A stretch of 64,000 bases of DNA from Paraescarpia echinospica. Lineage: Eukaryota > Annelida > Polychaeta > Sabellida > Siboglinidae. The notes beneath the pieces are model-generated. The model was given only the letters and a program-made list of their open reading frames with translations. It ran no database searches and had not been told where the DNA came from. Both the position numbers and the translations under genes were made by a program. The stretch is taken from positions 2,015,838-2,079,837 of the forward strand of contig CM034544.1 in NCBI GenBank assembly GCA_020002185.1. Direction: 5' to 3'. Below are positions 10,950-20,989 of the stretch, piece after piece (the first letter of the stretch is position 1; each line of letters opens with the position of its first letter).

Positions 10950-11423
10950 GAAGGGGAGGACGTCGTTGTTTGTTTACCGGGGCTGTGATAGAACATGTGA
11001 CTGAAAGAGTAGATAAGGTATTGGGGCATAGCAAGGGAGGGCCTGTACTGCAGACAGGGAGGGCAAAACTGGCATATTACATAAGTACGGACAGATAGTG
11101 AGGAAGTTAAAGAAGACAAGGGTTGAACATATTATTCTCTCAGGGATTTTGCCAGTGATGGAAGGAAGGGGCCAACATATAAAAACTGCAAGAGGATGGA
11201 TATCACCGGACTAGTTGAGCAGATGTGTCAAGAAGATAGGGTGTTATTCATTGATTTATGGGGGTATTTTGTTGGGAGGGAAAGTATGCACAGGGGAGAT
11301 AGCCTCCATCTAAGTGGAAAGGGGGCAGCAGGTTTCTTAGAGAACCTGCTGGGATCTGTTGATAGTGAGACAGGTTGCATTTGTTTGACCTTCGTGCACA
11401 GGGGGATTCACAGTGAAGTCTGA
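10950..11423 (+). pseudogene. CR1-like LINE ORF1 relic, SGNH/esterase-type domain
   Basis: Read across three frames, the segment gives DVTERVDKVLG, then KLKKTRVEHIILSGILPVM, then LFIDLWGYFVGRES followed by GDSLHLSGKGAAGFLENLL. This order (TGILP-like block, D-W block, D-LHL block near the end) is that of the SGNH hydrolase-like domain found in ORF1 of many CR1/L2-type LINEs. At least two frameshifts and a TAG near 11095 show decay. It lies immediately upstream of an endonuclease relic on the same strand, as expected. Confidence 0.65.
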
Positions 11424-11439
11424 AACTGGAGAAATATAT

Positions 11440-11745
11440 AAAGACAGCACAAACAAATCAGCAAAGAATAGCCTGGAAAACTATTCTGAAGCTGGATATA
11501 AATGCGTTTGTTTAACTGCAAGGAGCATAGTAAACAAAAGAAGTGAACTAAACATTATGGTATAAGATATTGACCCTCATATAATAGGTATAACCAAATC
11601 ATAGGCCACCACCGATATGTCAGATGCCGAATTGGGACTGACAGGCTATGCAATGTTCAGGAAAGGTAGAATAGGAAGAAGGGGAGGTGGAGTTATTTTA
11701 TTTATTGAAGACTCTATCCAGGCTGATGAAATATAAATGTACAAA
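11440..11745 (+). pseudogene. CR1-like LINE endonuclease N-terminal relic
   Basis: The frame from about 11497 reads GYKCVCLTARSIVNKRSELN, a stop, DIDPHIIGITKS, a stop at the position where these enzymes carry a Trp, then LTGYAMFRKGR and GGGVILFIED. This is the N-terminal half of an APE-type endonuclease. The catalytic Glu of the usual ITET block is Lys here. Two in-frame stops make it a pseudogene. The same LINE family resumes at about 15430. Confidence 0.7.
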
Positions 11746-11754
11746 ACGTTACAT

Positions 11755-11900
11755 TAATCCAGTCAGTATGTGGTTCAACCTCAAACAAATTGCAATAGAA
11801 TGTTTTGTAGCATTTTTAGATTATACTGTATGTTTGTGTTACCAGAAAAAAAGTCCAAATTAAATTTAAGGGGTAGACTTAATTCGTGGGGTATAACTTA
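11755..11900 (+). repeat. Repeat A, left end of an inserted segment
   Basis: Begins CCAGTCAGTATGTGG and contains CTCAAACAAATTGCAATAG and TTACCAGAAAAAAAGTCCA. It is similar to 12055-12250 in the same orientation and to 15230-15425 in inverted orientation. It starts just after the LINE endonuclease relic breaks off. Confidence 0.65.
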
Positions 11901-12054
11901 TTTGCTGTGAGAATACTATAACCATGATATATATTATTGGAACGGTAATGCATTTAGCTATATAATGGTGCCTAACACCTGTCATTGCATTTAATACTAA
12001 GGTCAGAATCGTATTCTAAACATATTTACAAATTATTGCAATTTACATGTATCC

Positions 12055-12250
12055 CAATTTTCGGCCTAGTCCAGTCAATCTATGGATTAGCCTCAAACAA
12101 AGTGTAATAGCAATCATTATGGCGTTTTTAGATAGCACTATAAGTCTGCATGCATTATTAAATAAAAAGTCCACATAAATTCACGTGATGGAACATTTTA
12201 ATTTTTGACGATAATGACAAGTGTTCGAAAGTCGCTGCCGGTCATTGTTG
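12055..12250 (+). repeat. Repeat B, second direct copy
   Basis: Same family as the 11755 repeat. It is longer at its inner end, where it shares GATAATGACAAGTG and GAAAGTCGCTGCC with the inverted copy at 15230-15425. Confidence 0.65.
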
Positions 12251-12424
12251 TCATTATGTTGGCGTTATTTATATTCAATATTTTTTGCGCAATTTTTACA
12301 CATGATGTACACCGTTGGAAGGGGTATGGATATATTATTACAAAGATATACATCAAGTTTAATTCCATTTAGATAGTACACGTAAACTCGAGTCTGTTCT
12401 TTCCGCAACTACATCACAACGGTT

Positions 12425-13200
12425 GTAGCTTGTCTTGCCAAACCCAACAGTTCACTCGGTCGCCTGCTGCTGTAATGTACACGTATGGCAGAATCACTTG
12501 CTGCGTTTGTCCACAAAGATACAAGTATACAAAGCTGTCGTCGTCACCACCCTTTTGTATCGGATAGAGGCGTGGTTCCTCTACAGAAAGCAAGTACAAC
12601 TTCTCGAAAGGTTCCACCAGCGATGTCGGCGCTCCATCACGGGACTGCATTGGCAGGACTATGTCTCAAACAAAGAGGTCCTGGAAAAGGCAAACCTCGA
12701 GAGCATCGAAACCATGTTGATGCTCAGACAGCTCCGCTGGGCAGGCCACGTCTTGCGCATGGATGATATCAGAATGCCATAAGTTGTATTTTATAGTGAG
12801 CTTCATCAGGGCAACCGAGACAGAAGGCCCCCACAGGAGCTAGAAGGACCAGCTAACGCGGCAACTCATCCTGGCAAGACCACAAAGGTTGGGAACAGCT
12901 AGCAGCAGACAGAAACACCTACAGAGCGACTACCATGAGAGCTGCCCAGGACCTTGAGCGTTCCAGATGAGAAGCAGACGGGGAGAAGCATAGGCGGAGG
13001 ACAGAATGTGCGTCCCAGGCACCTTCAGGCCAAGTAAACCTTTGTCCAACCTCCTACAGAGCCTGCAAATCAAGGATGGCCCTGTGCAACCACCAGAATG
13101 AGTGCCGCGCCAGCCCCACGGACGGGGATCTTCCCACTGATCTTCACAAGCGAACAGTCTGCCCCGCACAACGGATGTCCGACAGTAAATGGGCTGGTGC
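12425..13200 (+). pseudogene. LINE reverse-transcriptase C-terminal relic
   Basis: An open stretch of 115 codons (12435-12782) contains RLSTKIQVYKAVVVTTLLY, LLERFHQRCRRSI and LRQLRWAGHVLRMDD. These are conserved in the post-RT thumb region of non-LTR retrotransposons that are abundant in marine invertebrates. Downstream, the frame is broken but still resembles the Lys/Arg-rich tail with a terminal Cys/His motif, up to about 13180. The catalytic FADD part is absent, so this is a 5'-truncated, decayed copy. Confidence 0.72.
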
Positions 13201-13499
13201 TGCTGGAAGGTCAGTCATCTCTGGAACATGGTACTTGCTTGTCTTTGACAATCCAGTTCTAACACGTGGCTTTTAGAGTTTTCTTGGATCCTTTCCTCTG
13301 TTGGATCTGAGAGTTGATCCTGAGGCTGTGATAATGGGCAGCAGTTGAAATACGGGGTAGATTTATCCATGTGCGCAAGGTGCGCTTGATGCTATATTTT
13401 CAATGAAGTGTTTGTACAGCAAACCATCAAGGTTTTTCCAATGTTGTGACATTGGAAGTACACAATAGCCTGTTTTCCTGCAGTAACCAATTATTCAAC
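13201..13499. other. Unrecognised DNA, possibly diverged PIN-like gene remnant
   Basis: No clear coding. It lies downstream on the minus strand of a PIN-like fragment and could hold its decayed continuation. Confidence 0.25.
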
Positions 13500-13900
13500 T
13501 GTTGCTATCGTATGATATTTTAGCCCACAGCTGGGCCCAGATATTCTAACAAATCAGTGTCTTCACCAATGAGGATAGACTCGATTTTGTCTGGTGAGTC
13601 CAGTGCATTAGCTTAGCGTCATCCGCATGAAACAACAACACCCAGCTTTATCAAGCTCATTGCTCAGTAAGTTGACGAATACGTGCTTGTTTTCTCTGTT
13701 GGCCAAACAAACACCTCCTTTTGGAGGAGGGCATTGCTGATCAGCCGCCTTCCACAGCATCATTTGAAGATATGTCCTCTGCACATAATCTGTGATGCGC
13801 ACTGGTTCCTCATTCTTTCTCCCACAGTCATCTTCAGGTGATGCTGTGGAAGGTGGCTGATCAACAAGGTCCTCCTCATTTGGACATTCACCTCCCGCAC
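13500..13900 (-). pseudogene. Fragment of a PIN/FEN1-like nuclease-domain gene
   Basis: On the minus strand, NRENKHVFVNLLSNELDKAGCC is followed by HADDA and, after stops and a frameshift, by SILIGEDTDLLEYL. The order N-K-x-x-F..LL..L, then a DAD-type block, then GEDTDLL matches a PIN/FEN1-like family of hypothetical proteins common in marine invertebrate genomes. I assign it from memory of the family, without a search. The expected DADxxI block is damaged. The segment is not open throughout and has no start, so it is a relic. Confidence 0.5.
13723..13882. repeat. Inverted repeat, arms of about 55 bp
   Basis: Arms 13723-13778 and 13828-13882 are near-complementary (shared core TGATCAGCC, CTTCCACAGCATCA). 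Both arms translate to (V/A)DQPPSTAS in the outward sense, so a coding segment has been copied in reverse. Confidence 0.7.
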
Positions 13901-13905
13901 AGTTT

Positions 13906-14110
13906 GTGTGGGAGGTGAAGGACGGTATTCCGTCATCCAGCTTTGACATTGGACCCTCGGATCCTCCAAGTCTGACTGATGTAATAAGCTGTGATTGCAA
14001 AGCAGAGAGCAAGGCATGCAGCACTGACGGTTGCAGTTGCCACGGCAATAATATTTCATGTACCATCTATTGCATATGTATAGTTGGCTGTTGTAACCCT
14101 CTCACAATTG
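13906..14110 (+). pseudogene. CXC (tesmin-like) cysteine-motif fragment
   Basis: The plus-strand frame encodes VISCDCKAESKACSTDGC, then SCHGNNISCTIYCIC. The spacing C-x-C-x6-C-x4-C-x-C-x6-C-x3-C-x-C matches a CXC zinc-binding motif, here associated with transposon-type hypothetical proteins whose C-terminus carries such a motif. It points opposite to the PIN-like fragment next to it. No start codon or complete gene can be drawn. Confidence 0.55.
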
Positions 14111-14179
14111 GGGACGATGCGTATGTAATATATTTGAAATCATCGATCCTGAAAATCTGTCTTTTGGCAGCTGGGTGAT

Positions 14180-15229
14180 GTAGGTCTTTAGTTATACCGA
14201 TCATTGGTTTTGAAGGGCGCCAAATTGGCGCATATATATGTGCATGTTAGCAAAGGTCATGCGTAGCATATTTAAAATTGCTGACCACAATTCTATACAT
14301 TAACATAGACATGATGACTTTGTATGACATAATTGGTAACATATTGTGAACTTTGTCTTGACGACCGCCATCTTTAAAAATGTGGGAATGCATTTGGCGG
14401 CCATTTTGTAAAATGGCTGTCATTTCTTTAAAATCTGAAAGAAAAATTACCACCTGAGATGTTCTGTTGACTGAAACACTGTAGATGACATTCGTGCAAA
14501 AAAATTGCTTTTGGCAAGCAAATTGCACGGGATGACAGGATATACTGCACTATATTGTGAATTTGAATAGACACTTGCATGTACCACTGTCAACTAAAAG
14601 GATTGATAACTATTTATCCTATGTTGTGCAACACTATTACAACGAGATTCCATGTGTTTTCTGTTGTTGATTGTGCTATTATTATTATAGGAGCATAGAC
14701 AACAGATGCGAATCAAAGTTATTGGAGATATGCATAAAATTGCATTGGAGATACGCATGTAATAAGATCCAACATGGTCGATATCTTAACGTTTTATGAA
14801 ATTACAAACATGCAGCCGTTATATATATCTGGTGAGGTGTTTATCTTAACCGTTGACCATAAAAATATCGGTCTTGATACCACTTTTGTGACATTATTAT
14901 GCAAAGTTGCAAAGCTATTGAAAAAAATGAGTATTTCAGCAATGAAGACCCTAATTTGCATATTTGATAAAAAAAATGCCCTAGGTTGTCCGGAGGACAA
15001 CCAAGCTGAATTGCTTCAGGGACCCCATGGGATAGACAATTCACCAAAAACATTATACTATAGAGTATCCATTTATTCAATTGCAAATGGACTAATTCAA
15101 CATTAGATCGCAACGCTACACCCCCATAGCGGCTAAAAATCGGGGTCACTGTGTTTAAAAACGATTGTTCACCTTAACATTTAACGAATTTGTACTTATT
15201 ATATATCGCTGGGTAGATTAATTCATTAC
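14180..15229. other. Unrecognised non-coding DNA
   Basis: AT-rich, with no gene recognised. Short open frames at 14774-15149 on both strands have no domain. It forms the inner right part of the segment bounded by the inverted copies at 11755 and 15425. Confidence 0.3.
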
Positions 15230-15425
15230 CTTGCCAAAGGTATGCTGGCAGCGACTTTTGACCACTTGTCATTGTCATAAAAAATGACAATGTTCCACCA
15301 CATGGATTTCGGTGGACTTTTTTTCTGGTAATGTAGACATACAGTACTAACTAAAACACTATCATAACTACTATTGCAATTTGTTTGAGGTTGACCCTCT
15401 TTTGGGCACAGATTGACTGGAGTAT
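15230..15425 (-). repeat. Repeat C, inverted copy
   Basis: Reverse-complement relative of the repeats at 11755 and 12055: on the minus strand it reads CCAGTCAATCTGTG, then CAAACAAATTGCAATAG, then ACCAGAAAAAAAGTCCACC. It ends just where LINE endonuclease sequence resumes. Confidence 0.65.
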
Positions 15426-15429
15426 AAGG

Positions 15430-15950
15430 AAAATGAGGAAACGGGACTGTAGTATTATTATGGGATATTTTAACCATGGTTAATTACAACGGAAATCTAT
15501 ACAGAGTACACGGAGTGAGGACCACACGTTTTTAGTTTTAGTACAATATAGTTCCCTTTCTCAACATGTGCTAGAACCAACAAGGAGTGAACATGTGTTA
15601 GACATAGTTTTGTCTTCACAAAATGAATTAGTTGATAATGTCAAGATTTGTGAGCGACAGGGGTGTAGTGATAATAACCAGATACGTTTTATCATCAGAA
15701 AGTAAAAGTAGAAAGGAATAGTAAAAAACAGTACAGGAGAAATGTCCACAAAGGAAGATATAAGGACATGAGGAAATATTTAGCAAAGATAGACTGGAAT
15801 GACACACTGAAGAATAAGACAGCTACAGAACGCTGGAATATCTTAACTAGTGAAATTTAGTATCGTCGATAAATTTGTTCCCTTGATAAACAAGGGGAAC
15901 GGTCCAGAAAGAGACACATATCGAAATAAGCCATTAGAAAAATTAAGTAT
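15430..15950 (+). pseudogene. CR1-like LINE relic, endonuclease C-terminus to pre-RT
   Basis: The sequence matches the minus-strand CR1-like copy at 27.8-28.3 kb almost base for base over long runs (for example TCTCAACATGTGCTAGAACCA and AAAGGAAGATATAAGG). Its translation is the EHVLDIVLSSQNELVDNVK region and the GRYKDMRKYLAKIDWN region. The GDFN block survives as GYFNHG, and the expected SDH catalytic block reads SDNN, after one frame change. Stops at several points mark it as dead. Confidence 0.8.
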
Positions 15951-16185
15951 GCAATGCGGTCTTAGCATAAACATCAGTACAATCGTTTACTCTAACGAAA
16001 GGACTCGAAGCGTTTTAGTGACATTAATAATTACAAGTTACTCCCTATAATAATATCCAGATAGACAGTTTCGTAGGCCTGGAAAACATGTTTTTAAGTG
16101 GTCAAAATTTGTAGACGGGGGTCAGTATCATTTTGATTGAAAGGTAATGTATCGTAATTAGCCATTTTAATTACCCTTGGCCAAG
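15951..16185. other. Unrecognised DNA between LINE relic and GGTCAA array
   Basis: No feature recognised. Confidence 0.3.
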
Positions 16186-16870
16186 GCCAAAGGTCGAAAG
16201 TCAAATATCGAAGGTCAATGTCAAAGGTCAAGGTCAAATACAAAGGTTAATGTCAATGGTCAAAGTAAAAAAAGTCAAGGTCGAATATCAAGGTTAAATG
16301 TCAAACTCAATATCTACATTGAAGGTCAATGTGAATGATTAAGGTCAAAGCCATGGTCAAGAGCAAGGTCAAGTTCAAATGCCAAATTCAGTAGGACAGG
16401 GTCGAAGGTCAATGTTAAAGGCCAAGATCGAAGGGATTCAAGGTGAAATGTCAAGGTTATAAGGTCAAGATCTAATGTAAATGACAAGGGCAATGTTAAT
16501 ATCAAGGTCACACGTCAAGGTCAACGATCAACGTAAAGTATCAAGGTCAAGGTGAAGATAGATGTCTAGATCAATGTCAAATGTAAAAGTCAATGGCGAA
16601 GGTCAATGTCAAATGTCAAAGTCAAAAAGGTTAATATCGAATGTCAAGGTTAAAGGTCAAGGTAAAGATCAAACTTACAAAATCGAGGTCAAGGGCGAAG
16701 GACAAAGGGAAAGGTCGAAATCAAAAATACAAGGTCGAATGTAAATATTAAAGGTGAAAGTCAAGGTCAAGATCATATGTCAATGGCGAAGATCAAAGTC
16801 AAATGTCAAGGTCGAAGATCAAGTTGACCTGTAATTATGGTCAAGGTCGAAGGTGAAAGGTCAAGGTCAG
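16186..16870 (+). repeat. Degenerate (AAGGTCAA)n array
   Basis: About 680 bp of imperfect 6-12-bp units built on AAGGTCAA/AATGTCAA. The unit contains AGGTCA, the nuclear-receptor half-site word, dozens of times, but the array looks like a simple repeat. An inverted counterpart (TTGACC units) lies at 20812-20925. Confidence 0.85.
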
Positions 16871-16879
16871 TATGCATTA

Positions 16880-17360
16880 TACAGAGTACCTTACACGTTA
16901 TGCACAACAAAATATTCCTTATACTTATAGCTTATACATTATACAGTATACTTAACTGATGCTTTATACATTTAACACTGTACGCTATAAATTATACCTT
17001 ACATCTTATTCAATGTACACAATACATTTTACATTATACGTTATAGTTACACCTAATACACTATTCATTATACTTTGTAGTTAAACCTTAAAGACTATAC
17101 ATTATACTTTGTACGTTATACCTTATACACAGTACACTCTATCTTATATTATAACCTATACATTACACAGCATACCTTATACATTATGCCTTTAACACTG
17201 TACACTATAATTATAATTACCCACTATGCAATATACCTTGTACCTTATAATTTAACACTATACACAATACCTTATACATTATACTTCATAGTTATACCTT
17301 ATACACTATACATTATAATTTCACCTAATACGATAGACACAGTACACTATACGTTATTAC
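16880..17360 (+). repeat. Degenerate (ACCTTATACATTATAC)n array
   Basis: Imperfect units of roughly 10-25 bp made of ACCTTATACA, TACACTATAC and ACAGTACACT words. The same words occur in inverted orientation at 17829-19165. Confidence 0.8.
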
Positions 17361-17828
17361 GTGCAGTACGCGTGCCGATCCTGCGTCTGGACTAGTCGGT
17401 GTGCGGCCAAGCGTGACCTCGAGTACACCCGACATCAGCCGTTCAGTGATTGTAAACACGAGCAGGTTTGTCGGCTCCTAATATGAGCAATTATATATAG
17501 CAAAATAGGTAAACGCTTATCACTGGTGAAGTCTCTATCTCTTCGTAAAGTGCTGTGTTTTCGCGGGACAATTCAAATGGGCATTCAGGAAAACAGGAAA
17601 AATGCCCGTACACCTATAGGACAGTCAGTTGACCTGTAAGTTGTTGATCGTGGTTGACGTGGGCGCCCAGGATAACAGCCACCGCGCCCCATCCTCCAAA
17701 GGGGGCCCCACAGACCCACCGTCCTCCAAATGGGGCCCCCATAGACCCACCATCATGACCACTGCGATCCACCGCCAACGCCAATGGCAGTAGTACGCAG
17801 TGGGGCATATATCGGTTATAGTGCAGTG
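17361..17828. other. Single-copy-looking spacer between opposed arrays
   Basis: GC-richer than its flanks. It contains an imperfect direct duplication near 17686-17755 (CCATCCTCCAAAGGGGGCC and CCGTCCTCCAAATGGGGCC). No gene recognised. Confidence 0.4.
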
Positions 17829-18249
17829 TTAAAAGGTGTAATGTATCATGTATAATGTGTAGACGTTTAACCTGATGTTTTGATTTGTATCCCTGCTGAA
17901 CATGTGATATTCTACATGTATGTCAGCTATGAAGTATAGTACATAGTGAGTAAGACATGAGTATAAGGTATAAGGTGTAACACATTGGTGATAGCGTACA
18001 GAGTTAAAGGTATAATGTACAGGGATACTGTATAACGGTATACGCTCTAAGTATAAGGTATAGTGTACTGTGTATAAGGTATACGGTACAAAGTATATAC
18101 AGGTATAATACATAAGCTATAGCATACAGTGTTAAATGTATAATGTATAAGCTTTACTGTATAATATATAAGCTATAGGTATAAGGTATAGTGTACTGTA
18201 TATAAGATATAAGGTACAAAGTATAATGCAAAGTATATAAGGAATAACT
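17829..18249 (-). repeat. Degenerate TATAAGGTATAGTGTAC array
   Basis: Inverted-orientation relative of 16880-17360, built of GTATAAGGTA and TAGTGTACTGTG words. It grades into a regular 115-bp repeat. Confidence 0.75.
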
Positions 18250-19165
18250 ATAAGGTATATTGTATAATGTATCAGCTAAAAGTATAAGATATAGTGTACT
18301 GTGTATAAGGTACAACATGCAAAGTATTATATAGTGCATCAGGTGTAACTATAAGGTATAACGTATAATGTATATTGTATAATGTATCAGTTATGAGTAT
18401 AAGATATAGTGTACTGTGTATAAGGTACAACATGCAAAGTATTGCATAGTGTATCAGGTGTAACTATAAGGTATAACGTATAATGTATATTGTATAATGT
18501 ATCAGTTATGAGTATAAGATATAGTGTACTGTGTATAAGGTACAACATGCAAAGTATTATATAGTGCATCAGGTGTAACTATAAGGTATAACGTATGATT
18601 TATATTGTATAATGTATCAGTTATGAGTATAAGATATAGTGTACTGTGTATAAGGTACAACATGCAAAGTATTATATAGTGCATCAGGTGTAACTATAAG
18701 GTATAACGTATAATGTATATTGTATAATGTATCAGTTATGAGTATAAGATATAGTGTACTGTGTATAAGGTACAACATGCAAAGTATTATATAGTGCATC
18801 AGGTGTAACTATAAGGTATAACGTATAATGTATATTGTATAATGTATCAGTTAGGAGTATAAGATATAGTGTACTGTGTATAAGGTACAACATGCAAAGT
18901 ATTGCATAGTGTATCAGGTGTAACTATAAGGTATAACGTATAATGTATATTGTATAATGTATCAGTTATGAGTATAAGATATAGTGTACTGTGTATAAGG
19001 TACAACATGCAAAGTATTGCATAGTGTATCAGGTGTAACTATAAGGTATAACGTATAATGTATATTGTATAATGTATCAGTTATGAGTATAAGATATAGT
19101 GTACTGTGTATAAGGTACAACATGCAAAGTATTGCATAGTGTATCAGGTGTAACTATAGGGTATA
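18250..19165 (-). repeat. 115-bp tandem satellite, about 8 copies
   Basis: Regular units of 115 bp containing GTATCAGTTATGAGTATAAG, ACAACATGCAAAGTATT and CAGGTGTAACTATAAGG. The period shows from equivalent positions at 18387, 18502 and 18617. Neighbouring copies differ by a few bases (for example TTATATAGTGCATC versus TTGCATAGTGTATC). The array is cut at its right end by a foldback element. Minus-strand open frames in it are repeat artefacts. Confidence 0.9.
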
Positions 19166-19167
19166 AT

Positions 19168-20013
19168 AAAAAATAGATAAGCGAGCGAAAAATGAACAAC
19201 TGTCAAACATGTTCCAAAAACGCCTTTTGAACGACTGCTAGTACCATTACGGTTCGTCGGATCCCAACAATATTGATGTCGTTTGAAAGTTTAAGCTTTC
19301 TGCTATTCAAACATATAAATGGTTTCCTGATAATCATTCCTAAAATTAACTGCAACCGGACCTATAATCGGACCCGTTCCGGTGTCTTAGACACTGCGAA
19401 CGATGTTGTTTCGTCGACACAGTTCACCAATCTACCGATTGAGGCACCACTATCTGATTTCATGGTACAAGCTCCACCCACTTTCAAACGGCTGCTAAAA
19501 TGACATACGCGAAGTATGCGTGACGTCACAATCACGTATATCAACCAACCAACGTAACGAATTTAGACCCGTTGGGTGGCGTACGTTATTGTGACGTCAC
19601 GTCGACCGAGATATATCGGTTTCGCTGCGATCAAAGCACATCAATTTCGCCGCGGTTTAAAAATGGGTGGAGCTTATAACATGAAATCAAGAAATGGTGA
19701 AGTGCGCATGTCTGAACCTATGCAAATGAGGAAAACAGCGCCGCAATCGGAAGATTAATGTGCTTAGTACCCGCCGCCAACATCGTTCGGAACCGAACAG
19801 AACACCGAAAACGGCGTGATTGTAGATCCGTTTATCGGTGTTCTTTAAACAGTTACCGGGAAATCTAGATGACGGTAGAATAACAAAAGTGCATCGTTTC
19901 AAATGATAACAAGATCATCGGGACAGGACGAGCCGTGAGGGTGCTAGCGACCGTTGAATTTCATGTTTTGGACGTGTTCTGAGTTGTTCATTTTTCGCTC
20001 GCTTATATTTTTG
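19168..20013. mobile_element. Foldback DNA element, about 845 bp
   Basis: The two halves are inverted copies of each other. The ends share TAAGCGAGCGAAAAATGAAC (complementary at about 19178-19197 and 19984-20003). Inner matches include AACGATGTTG, GATTTCATG with AAGCTCCACCCA, and GTGACGTCAC. Arms are about 400 bp and diverged. It has no coding capacity, so it is a non-autonomous element. It sits inside the TATAAGGTA array. GGTATA flanks both ends, but that word is common in the host array, so the target duplication is ambiguous. Confidence 0.75.
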
Positions 20014-20175
20014 GTATAGTGTATAAGGTATTGTGTATAGTGTGTAAGGTACAATGTATAGTGCATAGTGGTATGGCATAAGAATAAGGTATAAGATATA
20101 ATACATAAGTTATCGCGTAGAGTCTTAGAGGTATAACGTATAAGGTATACTGTATAATGTATCAGAGAGGTCCTC
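20014..20175 (-). repeat. Remnant of the TATAAGGTA array
   Basis: GTATAAGGTA/TAGTGTAT units resume after the foldback element, showing that the element interrupted the array. Confidence 0.7.
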
Positions 20176-20199
20176 TCGGCACTGTATCGCGCAACTGGT

Positions 20200-20208
20200 G
20201 TGCAGCGC
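20200..20208. repeat. SINE target-site duplication, left copy
   Basis: GTGCAGCGC, repeated exactly at 20537-20545 on the other side of the SINE. Confidence 0.55.
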
Positions 20209-20536
20209 AGTAGCGAAGCAGCGCAGCGGTGAGAGCTCCGGACTCTCGACTGAGAGAACGCGGGTTCGAATCCTGTGCGGCGGTGTCAAACCTTGTGCAA
20301 GTTCGTTTACTCTACATTGCTTTAGTTCACTCAGCTGTATGAATGAGTACCTGACTATAGACAGTGGTGGATATTTATGTACGAATAGTCTTCGCGCATT
20401 AATTGCAGCGTGAATGAATGCTTCCCAGATAAGTCGAGATGGTGTTCGATTGAGCGGGTCTGCCAGGGAGTAAAGTGTAAAGCGCTTTGAGCAGTCCTGA
20501 GGACTGGATACTGCGCAATATAAGAACTTACCTTCA
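20209..20536 (+). mobile_element. tRNA-headed SINE
   Basis: The head (about 20218-20285) has an A-box-like GCGCAGCGGTGAGAG and a perfect B-box GGGTTCGAATCC about 33 bp downstream, the internal polymerase III promoter arrangement. It is followed by a central part with TTCACTCAGCTGTATGAATG and a tail with AAAGCGCTTTGAGCAG and CAATATAAGAAC, words I associate with widespread metazoan SINEs. It is flanked by the 9-bp direct repeat GTGCAGCGC (20200-20208 and 20537-20545). No poly-A tail is visible. Confidence 0.75.
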
Positions 20537-20545
20537 GTGCAGCGC

Positions 20546-20811
20546 TCCAGTGCCTGCTTGGTAATAACTACTGGAATGGTACTACGGTTTATAGGTATAA
20601 CCACGGAGGCGCCATCTCGCGTTGTAGGTATGTATAGCTAGCACAAGGACGTTGAGGGACTTGTTAGAGATCGTTACTTTTACCATGAAGTGACTGCTGT
20701 AGCAATGTGGTGCCCTCACTACGGTGTATATGCACACACACCTTTGCACGTTGGCGCCCTCGCTTAGTAATTTGGGACGATGTAGGGGTTTACCTATTGG
20801 CCGGGGGCGTC
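20546..20811. other. Unrecognised DNA
   Basis: No gene or named repeat seen. Confidence 0.3.
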
Positions 20812-20925
20812 TCTTGACGTTTGACCTTGACCTTGACCATGGCATTTGACTTTGACCTTGGCCATTGACCTTGGCCGGTGACCTTGGCCTTGACCTTGAC
20901 CTTGATGTGGACATTGATCATGACA
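20812..20925 (-). repeat. (TTGACC)n array
   Basis: TTTGACCTTGACCTTGACC units, the reverse complement of the long array at 16186-16870. With that array it brackets the TATAAGGTA-type arrays in mirror order. Confidence 0.8.
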
Positions 20926-20989
20926 AAATGGTAAAATCAATTGATCTTTCGATACATTTAATGTGCCAGGATCACTAAAATACTATTGG

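Noticed and set aside
10393..11119. Long overlapping minus-strand frames rich in Ser, Leu, Phe and Pro
   Set aside because: They arise from the purine-rich composition of the plus strand, have no domain, and oppose a LINE relic.
18154..18799. Series of ~60-codon Tyr/Ile/Leu-rich minus-strand frames
   Set aside because: One frame recurring every 115 bp in a satellite; no start context or domain.
20218..20290. Functional tRNA gene
   Set aside because: It has A and B boxes but no full cloverleaf with a paired acceptor stem, and it is followed by SINE body sequence with target duplications.
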